Source: Myrmaecium sp. VS I D KN 1
Taxonomy: Eukaryota; Ascomycota; Dothideomycetes; Valsariales; Valsariaceae
DNA length: 64,000 bases
Reading direction: 5' to 3'
NCBI GenBank assembly: GCA_019775845.1
Contig: JADQAV010000002.1
Span: 1,240,001-1,304,000 of the forward strand
This document shows positions 13,261 to 25,009 of this stretch, in pieces (positions within the stretch are counted from its first letter, which is position 1; the number at the start of each line of letters is the position of its first letter). The notes beneath the pieces were generated by a model. The model ran no database searches. It was not told where the DNA came from and saw only the letters and a program-made list of their open reading frames with translations. The position numbers were made by a program, and so were the translations under genes.

Positions 13261-13378
13261 CAAGCCCCGAGCCCCAAGCCCCAAGCCCCAAGCCCCAAGC
13301 CCCAAGCTCCCAAGCTCCCAAGCTCCCAAACTCCTACTTGAAGCTTCCAAGCTCCAAGCCCCAACCCTCCAGCCCCAC
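13261..13378. repeat. CCCCAAG/CTCCCAAG minisatellite
   Basis: Tandem imperfect 7-8 base units (CCCCAAG drifting to CTCCCAAG and CTTCCAAG). A second, more degenerate patch of the same vocabulary lies at about 13551-13600. Both strands are open over the array because the unit has no stop codons, which produces spurious open frames. Confidence 0.93.
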
Positions 13379-14629
13379 GCCCCACCCAAAGTCATGCCCG
13401 CCCGCCGCTCGAGCCATGAGGCGCCTCTTGACGAAATCTCAGGTAGCGGGAAATCGCCCCAGCATGGCTCATGCCGGCAAAGCCCTTCCGCCCTTCGGCC
13501 ACCCCCCAGGCGTCGGCGTCCAAAACTCCTCCTACTACGGATACCAGCTCCCAGCTCCAAGCTCCCAGCTCCCCTGGACAGCTCCCCAAGCCCAGGCCTA
13601 AGCTCGCCTGAGCAGGCGGTCAAGGTACTAAATTACCACTAGTACTTCGCGAACTCCCTCTTCGGAGCCTTACTCCTTCCTACCACTGCCCTCTGTCTAG
13701 AACGACCCCCCTTCACCCCCTTCCATCCTACTACTCTAAGGTAGTAGCTACAGATTGACTAGTAGCTATCTCCACGTCCGTCCCCTTCACCGTGCCGAAT
13801 CATTCCTGCGCTTGCTCCCAACAACTTCTCCATCCCGGGACGCTACAGCATGAGTACAATAGCGACCATGAAAATCCCCCTTCCCTCGCACAAAGCGATG
13901 GTTATGAACGCATCGTGCGCCGTTCGGGCCAATTCGGATTTCTCCCTCAACATGGCCGTGATATGTTATTCCATTATGCATATGTAGTAGGGCCGACCGA
14001 TTAACGGGGCGATGAACGACGACGAAGAAACTTCGGAGAGATATGGACGCGCGCGCACGACTGACTCAGGACATTCGTGAAGACGTAACGGGCGCCTACT
14101 CGCCACCACTTCTGATTAGAAAGCAACAGACACATGCTGTCCGCGAGTATGTATGTATGCATCTATAGTAGGATGCCGAAGGCGAAGATCGTGATGATTA
14201 TCGATCGCAAGGCGCTGGAGGGGGTGCTTTCGTTGGACGTGCACCGCTCCCTCTCCTTCTTTTTCCGCTGCAAAAGGATGATCGCGGGGGCAATCATTGC
14301 TGTGGCGGTTTTTTTCTTTTCTTTTTTTCTCTTTTTATTTTTAGTCCTGCCACAACGCGTTTCTTCGCCTTGCGCTGTTGATCATTGCTGACATGGATAT
14401 TCACAAGCGGGAGTAGTCGGTAGTTACCAAAGGGACCGACGGGAATTATTATACCTAGGTTCGCTCACTGGGCCAGGGCTCCGTCCCTGCGTAAGGACCT
14501 GGAGGTAAGTTATCACCGCACGCAAGCCCCGAATCCTTCAACATCGCACCAGACATAGCACGCCGACGATCGGTCAATCGGTTTTTTGCCAGCCTTTGCC
14601 CTATCAAGGCTGGGAGGCATGACGCCGCT

Positions 14630-14631
<2 letters not shown>

Positions 14632-14662
<31 letters not shown>
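14632..14662. repeat. (GCA)n microsatellite
   Basis: About ten perfect GCA/CAG units. No coding frame around it has other support, so it is treated as intergenic. Confidence 0.93.
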
Positions 14663-14665
<3 letters not shown>

Positions 14666-15915
14666 CATCGCATCTCAGAGAGATACCCGCCCATGCTAAG
14701 GCGATCAGTCACCACCAGACGAGGAAGAACACTGGGACCTCGAAGATCCCCAACATTCGGGGACCACCTCCATCAGTTGGGCAAGCTTGCGTGTAAAGAC
14801 GGCAGCGCCGCATGACCCGGACGGTCGAGGCTCTTCGCAATCTTCTTCAACGGAGAGGACATCCCTGAGCTGCGTGCTAGTGCCGTTCGATTGTTCGTTT
14901 CCTCGAAGCTCTTCCACTTGAAGTTGGTGTGGTTCGTAAAGTGCAGCCCGAGGTCGGCCGGACTTTGCACGGCGTTAAGTGAGGGGCCCAAGGCGACGTA
15001 CGGAACCTAACCAAACGAGAGAGATTGCGAAAACGCCTCTCGAGGTGGCCCCCGTTTTCTGCATGTAAGTCAGGTACGCCTGTCAAGTGTCAAGCATGTC
15101 AAGTCAGTCTGACTTTTGGGCGTTTGATGGTTGGACGTCCCGGCCGGCCGCGAATTGGAGACGCTGCAATTCGGCCTGTGGTAAGAGGTGCTGTGGCGAG
15201 TTTTGGGCGTCTGATTACCAACCATCCTATATGTACAAGGCCTTGCCTTACGTGTGATGCGCGCGCATCGAAGCGCAGCAGCGACAGTGATCTCTTGGCT
15301 AGAAGGGCAAACGGATCGACAATCGAGTGGCATTCGGCCGGCAGTTGGTCATTCGCAGGGATCACTGCGACTCGGACTGCTTGCTCACTTCCAGCTCCTC
15401 TCCTCCCACCCAAGGTTTCTGAGGCAATTCGATCCCAGGGTGTGTGCACAGTGGGCGCGGAAGGGTGTTCATTGTCGTTGGGCCATCACGTACATACGCC
15501 ATGAGCCACCGGAGGCATCCCCCGTAGTCGCACAGCCACGGGATATTTTTTTTCTATGTAATTTGCGTCGCTAAAGGACGATAGCTGAAAAGGATGAGAC
15601 TAGCTGCATGGGTATCTTGGGGGAGGAGAAGAAAACGCTTGGATAAAAAAGCAGCTCGCCGAGCACTGTGGAGAACAGAACCACCCGCAAACACCAACCC
15701 AGCCACTTGGGCAGTAGGTAGAAGGCGTGACCTTGACCACTATTACCAATGGTCGAGGGCAACGCGCAGGGAGAAGAAAAGAGGGGATCAAAGACGATCG
15801 AAAATAAAAACCGTGAAGAACTCAAGGAGCCCGTCTGTGGCGGATGCGAGGCCGGGTCCGAACCCGAAGCCGAGGCCGATGCCGAACTCCCGTTCCCCCG
15901 TGGGAAAACAACACC

Positions 15916-17086
15916 TCAGGCCACAGTGGCTGCCGCCACCAGGCAGTCAAGCGCGGAGGCTTGCGCGCCCGGCGTGTCCGGAGAGACGAAGGGCCCTTGC
16001 CAAGCGGACCCGATGAGCCCGGACGATGCGTCCCGGGACTTCTCCCACAGCGACTCGGCATTGGCGAGGAGGAAGCTGGAGAAGGCCTCATCCGGTGCTG
16101 CATGTTGCAGGTATTTCAGGTTCCTGACGAAGACGCCCTTGAACTGCGCCCGCGTCGCATCCAGGTTGTCCCCGCCGGTCTCGGTGAGGATGCCGTTCGC
16201 GTCGGTGAGGGCATCGATGGCTGCTTTCGCGATGGCGGATGCTCTGTCCAGATACGTTGAATTGCCTGTTGCGGCGTGAATGCCGACTAGCCCGCCGATG
16301 ATGGCTCCCTGGTTGTACGAAAAGACGGTGCCGTCGTTGTTCTTGCAGGTGGTCGGATCGATGCCGTCGTTGATCACTCCCTCATCGTTGATCAATCCGA
16401 TCGTGTCGAACCATTCCCACGTTGCCGTCGCCCAGCCCAGGTAGTATTCCTTGTTCGCCGGTACTCGATTGGCGAGATGTGCTGCCGTGCTTATAAAGAC
16501 CTCATTGGCTATCGCTGCGATCTGATCGTGCTTCTTGTCCCACCAGCTTCCTCCGCACGGCGTGGTCATGGCCTGGGTCATGTCTTCAAAGAGGCCCATC
16601 GCAACTTGTAAGAACTCGCTATTCCCGGTAAGATCATAAGCTGCTATCCATGCTAGAGCCCACCACCCCTGTCGCGGAAGTCAGTAAACGACAAGTACCA
16701 GCATTGGCGGGTGCCTGAACTAGGTTCCAGGGTACTGGAAGCGCGGGATGGCCTACCTCATCGTCATAATAGTCGTTGATGAACGTCCCCGGTTCGGCAC
16801 CAGCGGACGTTCCCGGGGCCTTCTGGAAGGTGTTGGTCAGGTACCAATTGGCCACGGTCCGGAAGGATTCGTGGAGCTGTCCGAACTCCGCCAAGGCTGT
16901 GATGATGTTCGCGCTCTGCCACCATTCGCCGTTCCACAGGCCGTTGTTCATTCCATACCACTTCACATCCAGAGCGTTGGCAGTATCTCTGGCGCGTTCC
17001 CGGTATTCGGCAGCAGTTGCAGCTTCGGCTGGGATGATCCGGCAGGCCCATGCCACCAGGACAATTAAGCGTGCGAACAGACGCAT
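15916..17086 (-). CDS. Secreted GH76 (alpha-1,6-mannanase-like) protein
   Basis: Glycoside hydrolase family 76, which acts on alpha-1,6-mannan or transfers mannan-bearing anchors in the cell wall. Exons 17086-16757 and 16668-15916 give 360 aa. Residues 1-22 form a signal peptide ending in AEA. The catalytic pair is Asp108-Asp109 in the NDYYDDEGWW motif, which the single intron splits after Glu110. GH76 features that follow include WWALAWI, CGGSWWD and FSYNQGAIIGGL. The protein ends shortly after the catalytic domain and has no C-terminal hydrophobic GPI signal, unlike DFG5/DCW1, which are about 450 aa and GPI-anchored. A free secreted mannanase is therefore more likely than a membrane-bound transglycosidase. 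Family assignment is strong; exact substrate is not known. Confidence 0.9.
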
Positions 17087-18819
17087 GATTGGAAAATAAT
17101 GTGAACGAGCGACAGGAAGGAAGGGAGAAAAACGAATGACAGGAAAAAGAGCGGAAAACGAATGTGGGTGGAAGGGCCAAGCCTGGTAAAGACGTCGGGG
17201 TGAGAGACACCGACATAGATTTATATATCTCTTTGACAGCTATATTCGCCTGTGCTCTCTTCGACATGTGGCATCCACACGTGCTAACACCTACCGCCAT
17301 GGTACAGATTCGGGGTTTGGGTTATGGGGTTATGGGCAGATGGTGAGCTGTATCCCGACTTCTGGCCAGGAACGCTTCCTCTTTCGACCACGGCCGGCAG
17401 GGGGATGGGAGCCTTTCGTTGTAGAAACGGGAAATTCAGGGCGCTATACCATGCTCATAGTCGAGCGAGTTAAGCCGTTTCTCGATCGCGACTGGCTGGC
17501 GCGAGAAGGGACTCCATTTAAGGCCAGCGGATTTCGTTTCATGGGCGGTTTAAGCATAAAATGAAACGTTGGATGAGGCGCGAGGAAAAGGCACGAAAGC
17601 GTCAACGACCCCCTGCCAGCGAGCAAGACGAGGAGCCCACATGGGGCACGATCGTAGCAGAAAACGGCCAAGGTCGCGAACCTGCCGTGGCTACCACCTA
17701 CTTGCCTATGCCGTGCCTTTCTTCTGTTGTTTGCTGTGTTGGCGGCCGCCGAATGGTAAAGGCCAAGCTTCGCCCGCTCCCAATCGAGCAGATTGAAGGA
17801 GGATGATTTGAGCCAAGTCGGTGTCGGAGGCCATAAAACGAAGGAGATAAGGTGGAGAGGCAGGCATGGTCGTGGTGTTTCGGGCGCGCTTATCGGGAAC
17901 TTGGATGGCTGTGGTTGGGCCGTTTTCAGGACAGGGGGAGAATCTTTCTTCCACTGGCCGGCTGAGGTGTTCGCCAACTTCCGACAGGTTACTAACCTAC
18001 TACCTAACCACTTGAACCTCACCGGGCGAAGCAGGGGCACACAACCACCACATGCGCTGCGCCTATCCGTCCAATGTACAGAACAGTACCTATATTGGCG
18101 CTTAGTGACATTGCCGCTGCCTTTTCATAGCTCCTGGCACAAACATGCGTTCGTGCTGCTCTTCCCAACCACTGTCAACCGTCGCACCGTTCAAGCGTGG
18201 TTGCATGGATCGCTGTCGCATTCTGCTCGAGTGACGACCACAGACGACTTATGTCCTTCTCTTGGCTTTGCACTCCTTGTTCAATGATTCTCCAGTTTCT
18301 ATTCTCCACGTTCCGATCTCGTTCCTGTTCTTCAGTCATGCACAGCGAAAACATACAGCCGCTCTCGAAAGTACTTGGTCTTATTAGAGTCATCTCAGAA
18401 TCAGGCGATAAGAGCGGGCAGGAACCCTCGGGATATATTGTTTCTGTCACATTGAGAGAGGCCAAAAGCATAGCCTTTTCAGAGTTCGCTTCGTTCATCC
18501 GAACACTTCACCGCCAACCATGAATCACATGTCTATATTCAGCTCGGCATGGCGGCCGGCTTCTCATGGCTCTAGAGCACCTATATATGCATACCAGTCC
18601 TTTCATTTGAAACTCTTCATCCACCTAATCGTTGATTATCACGACCTTCATCTGCTGCTCTGTATCGCCAACGGAACCACCAACTTCAGGTAAGGGATGA
18701 GGGCACGTCGTGACGGTCTAAGCTTACATCGCATCTTCTACCACGATCGCAGGCGACTAACACCCTCGTCGTCCCCAGATCAAGTCAACTAGTTGGCCAG
18801 CAAGTCTTGCAGTATCATT
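17087..18819. other. Intergenic between GH76 (-) and orphan (+)
   Basis: A divergent promoter region. The longest open frames (17444-18040 minus; 17793-18287 plus) show no recognisable domain and overlap each other. A good donor (AG|GTAAGG, GT at 18690) followed by several AG acceptors before 18820 suggests a 5' UTR intron in the gene to the right. Confidence 0.4.
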
Positions 18820-19299
18820 ATGGTCGTGTATCCATCCCGGTCCGCGCAGCACGGTAATGCGTCCGCCAGGCGTCGTACCGCGAGGATTCAAGTGCCGCAG
18901 TATTTGATGGGCAAGCAGAGCTACGGCTACACCATCCATGAGATCCGCTACATCCTCCAGCATTATGGCCATGCGACTGGCACGTTGCACGATGACAAGA
19001 CCGTCTTACTAGCACGGCTAGCCGCCGTGGTGAAGAAGCATGGCATCACGAGGGACGATCGGATCTGGATCCTGAAAGACCTGCAGCTCGACCCCGACTC
19101 TGCCGTGCGCTATCAGGAGATGGACCACGAGGGCAACTACGTCGCGAGCACCTACCCCAACGGCGTGCACGTGGATGAGATTGTCGCGAGGCACCGGAGA
19201 GCTTTGGAGGCGCAGATGGCGACGCTGCAGGAGGAGTTGACCGACATGAAGAATCTTCTCGTTCGCATGTGCAAGCAAGGCTGCTGTGGAGATCCTTAG
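18820..19299 (+). CDS. Small uncharacterised protein, SAP-like helical segment
   Basis: A 159-aa protein that I do not recognise. It starts with a basic segment (residues 7-22, Arg-rich). A segment follows beginning YTIHEIRYILQHYG and continuing through an alternating helix pattern to KKHGIT; its spacing resembles a SAP or SAP-like helix-extension-helix, but this is inference only. The C-terminal third is helical and acidic/basic (RRALEAQMATLQEELTDM, about residues 126-143), consistent with a short coiled coil, and ends in a Cys-rich tail (CKQGCCGDP). The start is the first ATG; a possible 5' UTR intron precedes it (donor at 18690). Codon use and frame length favour a real gene over chance. 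Confidence 0.6.
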   Translation: MVVYPSRSAQHGNASARRRTARIQVPQYLMGKQSYGYTIHEIRYILQHYGHATGTLHDDKTVLLARLAAVVKKHGITRDDRIWILKDLQLDPDSAVRYQEMDHEGNYVASTYPNGVHVDEIVARHRRALEAQMATLQEELTDMKNLLVRMCKQGCCGDP

Positions 19300-20756
19300 A
19301 CCGTGCTATATGAGAAGCGTGCGTTGAGTGACCACGGCGGGGACGACATGGCAAGTCACAGTGAGCGCGCACGCTTTGGTGTAAGTGTGAACCATATGCG
19401 TGTTATCTCTATGTCGTGTCTAACGGTATAGGATATGAGCTGAATGGGGACCAGTGTGTCCTGTCATCCAGAATTGATATTCCGTGAAGTATCTTGACAG
19501 CGAAATTGAAGAACCGAGAGTGTGGATGAGAGGATGAGCAACTTCAACTACTTTTCGGGACGATCGATCGAATCCGAGACTGAGTAAACAAGTGAGGACA
19601 GCTAGGGCGTTGAGTTGTCATTCCTCTTGGGTTGAGAGGTTGAGCGAAGGATTCATGTGCTGCTTCGTTCTTTTGGTTTGTTTCCCTTTCGTTTCCTTGC
19701 ATGTTTACAACCCATCGGATGCCTTACATCTATTCGATAGGGTTTACATCGACGCGGATGAGTTGAGATTGGTCTATCACGAGGTCCGGTAACGAGTAAA
19801 TACATACATAGTAGTAGTAGTTGGAATAAGTACATGGGTATGGCGTACCAAACAGTTTGGTTCATGTTGAAGTGCATGCAGATGATGCAGTCACGCAAGG
19901 AGAATCAGGAGGCTCCGATGTAGTGTGACGTATAGCGGGAGGTTCTAGCTTGGACCCCTACCGTAGCCACTTCACAACACAACAGATAACACCAATAAAA
20001 CCATATCGCGTCTTGGGTGCATGAACCGGTGAGATCATCTCTGCCCCCCCACCATGACGATTGACGTCGTTCGCATCCAGCCTCCGGGCCTTGAGGCCTT
20101 GAGGCCTTGTGCGCCAGCCACAGTCGACCAATAACCGCCACAAGCCGGAGAGGCGTCCGCCAACAGACCCACGAGCACAACAGATTCACAGGCCCGGTAC
20201 GATGACGACGGAGTTGCTCTCTGGACGCATCCTATCGTCATTATCCAGTGCTGATGCGCCTGCGATGAAGGCCATGCAGCTGCCTGGCAATGCGCGCAGC
20301 TCGCATCTGTGACATTCTGTCTGTATTGCTCCGACAATTGCGTCGGGCACATAGCTTTGCACAAACACCAACGCGATCGACCCGCGAACTGGCGGAGATG
20401 CTTCCACTAACATAACTAGACTGCCATCCCTTGATGACTGAGTTACAATTCAATCGCTCAACGGCATGCTAATTGATGCAATGTGGCCGTAAAGAAGGTA
20501 ATAGACGGGAGACGCTGCCCGCTTACTAGTCTAAAAACACGTCCCGCGATGCACCTGCCCTTAGGTTCACCATCTGACCCTGGACGCGCGCAAACAATGA
20601 CGTATGATGGTTAAGGTAGTACAATGGTGTATTTAAGACCTTCCAACAACCCAGGTCCCTCTCTTCCTCTCCACATCACACTCGGCTCAATCCAATCTTC
20701 CAAACCAATTACCTTCCACTTCAAACACAAATCCCAACTTCAGTTCACCTATCACC
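19300..20756. other. Intergenic, promoter of HSP12-like gene at right end
   Basis: No gene supported. A triple GCCTTGAG-type repeat sits at about 20087-20107. The last 150 bases form the promoter and a CT-rich leader of the stress gene. Confidence 0.5.
20630..20637 (+). promoter_or_regulatory. TATA-like box of the HSP12-like gene
   Basis: TATTTAAG about 120 bases before the ATG, followed by a pyrimidine-rich leader (about 20650-20756) typical of strongly expressed fungal genes. The position is plausible for a core promoter; this is inferred from sequence only. Confidence 0.45.
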
Positions 20757-21166
20757 ATGTCTGACGCCGGGTACGGTTACCTGTTCGGATCCTCCCTTCT
20801 ATTGGACCCTCACTAACTGTTGTGTGTTGCAGACGCAAGGATCTCAGCTCCCAGGTGCAGGAGAAGATCACTCCTGACTCCCAGAAATCCACCCTTGACC
20901 AGGCTAAGGAGGGTGCCTCCGGTCTGTATGACCGCGCCGCCGGTGCTGTCCAGCCAGGTACGTTCCACTGCTACGACTAAGCCGAGTTTCAGTTTCTAAC
21001 TGTCACGGCAGAGGACCAGAAGTCCACTTCGCAGAAGCTCGGTGACTCCATCCGCGGCGGCTCCGACGATGCTTCCCAGCAGAGCAAGGGTATCCTCCAG
21101 TCGGCCCAGGAGACTGTCAGCAACGCCGCCCAGAGCATCTCCGAGACCCTTCAGGGCAAGAAGTAA
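20757..21166 (+). CDS. hsp12: HSP12/HSP9 family stress protein
   Basis: Small hydrophilic heat-shock protein of the HSP12/Hsp9/Awh11 family. In yeast such proteins bind membranes and accumulate in stress and stationary phase. Exons 20757-20770, 20833-20957 and 21012-21166 give 97 aa. The family N-terminus MSDAGRKDLSSQ, the EKITPDSQKS motif and amphipathic 11-mer-like segments (GLYDRAAGAVQP; GILQSAQETVSNAAQSI) are present, and there is no Cys or Trp. The first exon is only 14 bases, and its GGA codon is split by intron 1. The 3' flank holds an AT-rich stretch likely to include the poly(A) region. Family assignment is firm. Confidence 0.93.
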
Positions 21167-22055
21167 ACGCTCGTCATGATTTCGTCCGCTACTGCCCGAT
21201 AGATCTTATATTATCGGTTCGGGGGGCGCAGAGGACTATGACCCGGCATGGATGACATGGCTACTGTACTATACCCTAAGATGAATGATGACTGCACCTA
21301 AACGGTTGCTTATAACAACATCTGCTTCAATTTTGTTTCTGTCTCGTGATTTCGATTTCGCAAGAAAGCGCGCTACAGTACCTTAGGTCTCGCGTACTTG
21401 GAAGCTACAGACAGTGATAGAAGTCCCCTGACTGTTTGCTTTAATGCTGCGCATAACTGCCTTGCAGTGCGTGCTCTTTTGACTATCAAATGCCCACCAA
21501 CTTGGGTCGCAGCCTGTGTGCGACTCTCCAATGTTCACATGTGACCGGGCTTGAAGCACGGTACCGGATGAATTATTTGACCTGCCTGCAGCGGGCTACG
21601 ATAGCCTCGTAGCGTCTTGGGTGCCTGAGGCCACACACTCCACGCACCTCACCTCACATGCGATCCATGTGCAGGGTCCAATCGGTCTTTCCAGGGTTCC
21701 GCACCAAGGAGGGGAACGAGACGAGGGGATACAATCATCTGGCCAGCCCGCCAGATACGCACACCACTATATTAACTTCCTCAACTTCCTCCGCTCCTCA
21801 TCACTTGTCCCTGTAACGTCCACAGTCCTTACCGGCCAAAAGTGACTGCAACACCAAAGCTCACTCCGGTACGTCTTCGCCTCGCAGCACTCGCGATCGA
21901 GTTCACATGCTTCAACGTTTCTGTACCCCCACATCGGCCGTGCTGCGCGACAGTTGGCCAGAGCACCACATTTCCGCACCGCCGTTACTGACCCCTTACG
22001 TTCCTGCCATCAGCTCCTTCAAACCCCTTTACCCCCTCACGTTCTATCAGGAACC
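21167..22055. other. Intergenic, HSP12 3' flank to kinase promoter
   Basis: No gene supported. The final 150 bases are pyrimidine-rich (CCCCTTTACCCCC type), consistent with the leader of the kinase gene. Confidence 0.5.
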
Positions 22056-23458
22056 ATGTCCGAGTCCATCAAGCATCTCTCATTGACCTACTACAATGCC
22101 GATTCACACGCATCCGCCTTGAAGCTCATTCTGGCATTGAAGCCGGAGTGGGAAGCCACGCAGCAGACGGTCGAGTTTGTCCGGTTCAAGGATGGCATCA
22201 CCAATACTGTACGTTGATGGAAGGTGGCTATGCAGACATACTTGACGGCGGTGCTCACCTCTGCCGCCTGCCTCGATGACCGTACTAACGCCCTCGAACA
22301 GCTCTTCAAAGCCATTAATAGGCTGCCCGGGCTATCCGAACAAGAAATCGATCGTGAGGCTGTCCTGCTACGGGCTTATGGCAATGGAACCGATGTGCTC
22401 ATAGATCGAGAAAGTTCGCCATCCCTGATTACCTCAACTCCAACCACGGCAGACCAGTTAACATTCGATCAATTACAGGGGAAACTCAATCGCATTCGCT
22501 CCTAGCAAGTCACAACCTTGCCCCGCCCCTTCTCGCTCGCTTCGAAAACGGTCTGCTATACAAGTTTATCGAAGGCACACCATGTGCGCCGGAAGACCTA
22601 CGACGCCCGGAGGTGTGGAAAGCGGTTGCGCGGCGCTTGGCGGAGTGGCACGCGACACTGCCCATTGCTGGAATAAGCTCGATTCCGCCGTCAACGGGTG
22701 ATAACGGAAGGCCCCATCATAGCCGAAAGGCTTCCCTTGATGCCATCGAAGGGGTGACACCGGGAAAACCTATTCCGAATGTCTGGACCGTGATGCAAAA
22801 GTGGATCTATGCTCTACCGAGAGGGAATCCCGCACAGGTCGAAAGGGTGGAGCGACTGCAGAAGGAGCTTCGGTGGCTGGTTCAACTCCTTGGCGATACA
22901 CCAGGCATAGATGGTAGACCTCTTGTCTTCAGTCATTGCGACTTACTTTCCGGAAACGTCATCATACACCCACCGCAATCGTCTAAGGAGTCCAGCCGCT
23001 CAAGCCAGTCAGACGTCTCGGAAGAATCACCTTGCGTTGTCAGCTTCATTGATTACGAATATGCAACCCCGGCGCCGGCAGCTTTTGATATCGCCAACCA
23101 TTTTGCTGAATGGGGCGGGTTTGACTGCGACTTCAGTGTGCTTCCCACCCGCTCACAGCGCCGAAATTTCCTCGAGGAGTATCTGGCGAGCTATTACTCC
23201 CGCCTTGACCGACAAGGCGGCGAGGAGGAGCTGACGCAACTTTTCAACGAAGTGGAAATGTTCCGCGGCGTACCGGGCTTTTACTGGGGCATCTGGGCCC
23301 TAATCCAAGCACAGATTTCACAAATCGAGTTCGACTACGCCTCCTACGCGGAAACCCGGCTTGGCGAATACTGGGCCTGGAAGGCTGATTTCGAGGGCAC
23401 CAGGCCGGCAGGAGAGGAGATGCCCCTGCGAGAGCGCCGTTGGGCACAAGAGGAGTAG
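22056..23458 (+). CDS. eki1: Ethanolamine kinase
   Basis: Catalyses ATP-dependent phosphorylation of ethanolamine (some members also use choline), the first step of the CDP-ethanolamine (Kennedy) pathway, in the cytosol. Exons 22056-22208, 22302-22413 and 22479-23458 give 414 aa. Motifs of the choline/ethanolamine kinase fold are visible: VRFKDGITN near the N-terminus, EAVLLRAYGNGTDVLIDRE, ARFENGLLYKFIEG, the Brenner motif FSHCDLLSGN (near residue 240) with catalytic Asp and Mg-binding Asn, and FIDYEYATPAPAAFDIANHF (near residue 275). The FDIANHF form and YGNGTD loop fit ethanolamine rather than choline kinases. Intron 2 has an unusual donor (A|GTTCGC) that gives the expected Arg-Glu-Thr-Gln after the splice. 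A Ser-rich insert (SSKESSRSSQSDVSEES) lies between the two catalytic motifs. Confidence 0.92.
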
Positions 23459-25009
23459 CTGATTCGACCCGGAAAGTCACGTCTCAAACAATCCATGTCA
23501 GAACATCTTCTTTTGTCACGCCAGCTCGCGCCTTATTCCCCAGTGGACGGCCACAAGGATCCGCAGCGGGAAACGGGGAGCGGGGTTTTCAACAACCGCA
23601 GAGACTCCAGGACACTTTGACTGTACTAGACGTGCCTGACACATTGCGTTCGCATCCTTATTTCGACATCGCTAGGTGCCCTTGGGAGAGGGGCATATAG
23701 AGAGAGAAGAGGAGGGACACTGGGTGAAAGCGAGAATTTCACTTGCGTGCATCACTCTACCACCTCCCTTGGATTCCTGTATTTCCCACTCTTCCTGTCT
23801 TCAACGACGATACCCCAGCCACTCACGGAGTTTTTTCTTTTTTTTTTTACTTTTTTCCGGTGTTGTCTTGGATTTAGATGCTAAAAGCGCGCTATTGTGC
23901 TGGATATTTTCTTTCTCTTTTTCCTCGTCAGATTCCACAGCGCTCACTCCGGCTTTAAGAACAGGGTTGATGAATTGGGGCCAGCACGACCTTTTTTACA
24001 TTGCTACGCAGTTGGATACAGCGCATCGCGGCTCGTGAATATATACTATAAAGGAAAGGTGGATGGTGCTATTAGGAGTAACGGTACCCACGAGCGCAGG
24101 GGGTAAACTATGGCTAGAAAAAATAGGAAAGCACAACTTCATTAAATTACTCAGGCAGAGCACAGCATTGGTCTGTAGTTTCAGCGGGTGGAAGTGTGAT
24201 ATCACTGGGGAAATCCGATATACGTTCACTTTCGCCTGGTAATGTTTTAGGCAGCACCAACAGTCTGCTCTTACAGAAATGTTTGTGAAACTCGGGCCAG
24301 CTGGGGACGCCAGATGATCAGGTACCGGCGACGGCATAAGAGAGAAAACACATGGGCAGAGGGGAAAAGGCATGGTCGCAAAGTTTGACCCGTCGCTCGA
24401 ATGTGGAGAGAGAAGGGAAGGGTTGCCAAAACAGATCATGTCATATTCTTTCTTCCCTCTGCATGTCGTTCGTTCCCATCCACCACCACCGTCACCACCA
24501 ATATAGACCTGGCCGTGGCGCATTCCCGTCGATTATCATACACACACACACAAAAGAATATGGACGCCAATCGACTACCAAGGTATCCCATAACGGCTTG
24601 TGTGGCTCGCATTCATCAACCTAGGTGAACGCCGAACCGATGAAGATAGGGAGTAACCGGCGAACAAAGACCGCATCATTGCACTGAATCAATAATCTTT
24701 CCCCTACTTCCAATAGATAACATGCCAGTTACTCGAGGACCACACCACCCTTCGCGTCGCGTCACAGCGCAGGCAGCAAGATCGATGGGATGAAGGAGGA
24801 AGGGGGTGAGATTAACCCTAAAGAAACAAGAAGAAAAGGAAGCAAGAAACGGTGTGGGGGTATCGAAACCGATCCGAGATGCGGTACATACAATGGAGGA
24901 AAGATCATGCGAATGAATAATAAGACGCTTGGAAACGACGCCGGGAGCGGACATAGACGGGAGACGGGACTGATCCCCTTACGCCTCTCGCTCTCTTTTT
25001 CTCTCCTTT
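23459..25009. other. Intergenic between convergent genes
   Basis: The 3' flanks of the ethanolamine kinase (+) and the CTF1-beta-like gene (-) meet here. T-rich runs at about 23830-23860 and A-rich runs are present. No coding frame has support. Confidence 0.5.

Larger units (their letters stand above)
11202..15915. other. Gene-poor interval of about 4.7 kb
   Basis: Contains the promoter of the Zn2Cys6 gene (right of 11201) and the 3' flank of the GH76 gene. No coding gene is supported. It holds AGGTA/TACCT-rich islands at about 12744-12792 and 13000-13070, a minisatellite (13261-13378) and a GCA repeat (14632-14662). Several open frames of 70-160 codons between 15025 and 15825 overlap on both strands and match nothing I know. 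Confidence 0.45.

Noticed and set aside
13255-13623. Leu/Gly-rich open frame across the minisatellite
   Set aside because: The unit itself lacks stop codons, so open frames on both strands are an artefact of the repeat.
15025-15825. Cluster of open frames on both strands
   Set aside because: None has a recognisable domain or a consistent splice model. Left as intergenic.
17444-18040. 198-codon minus-strand open frame
   Set aside because: No domain, unusual composition, and it overlaps plus-strand frames of similar length; more likely chance in a promoter region.
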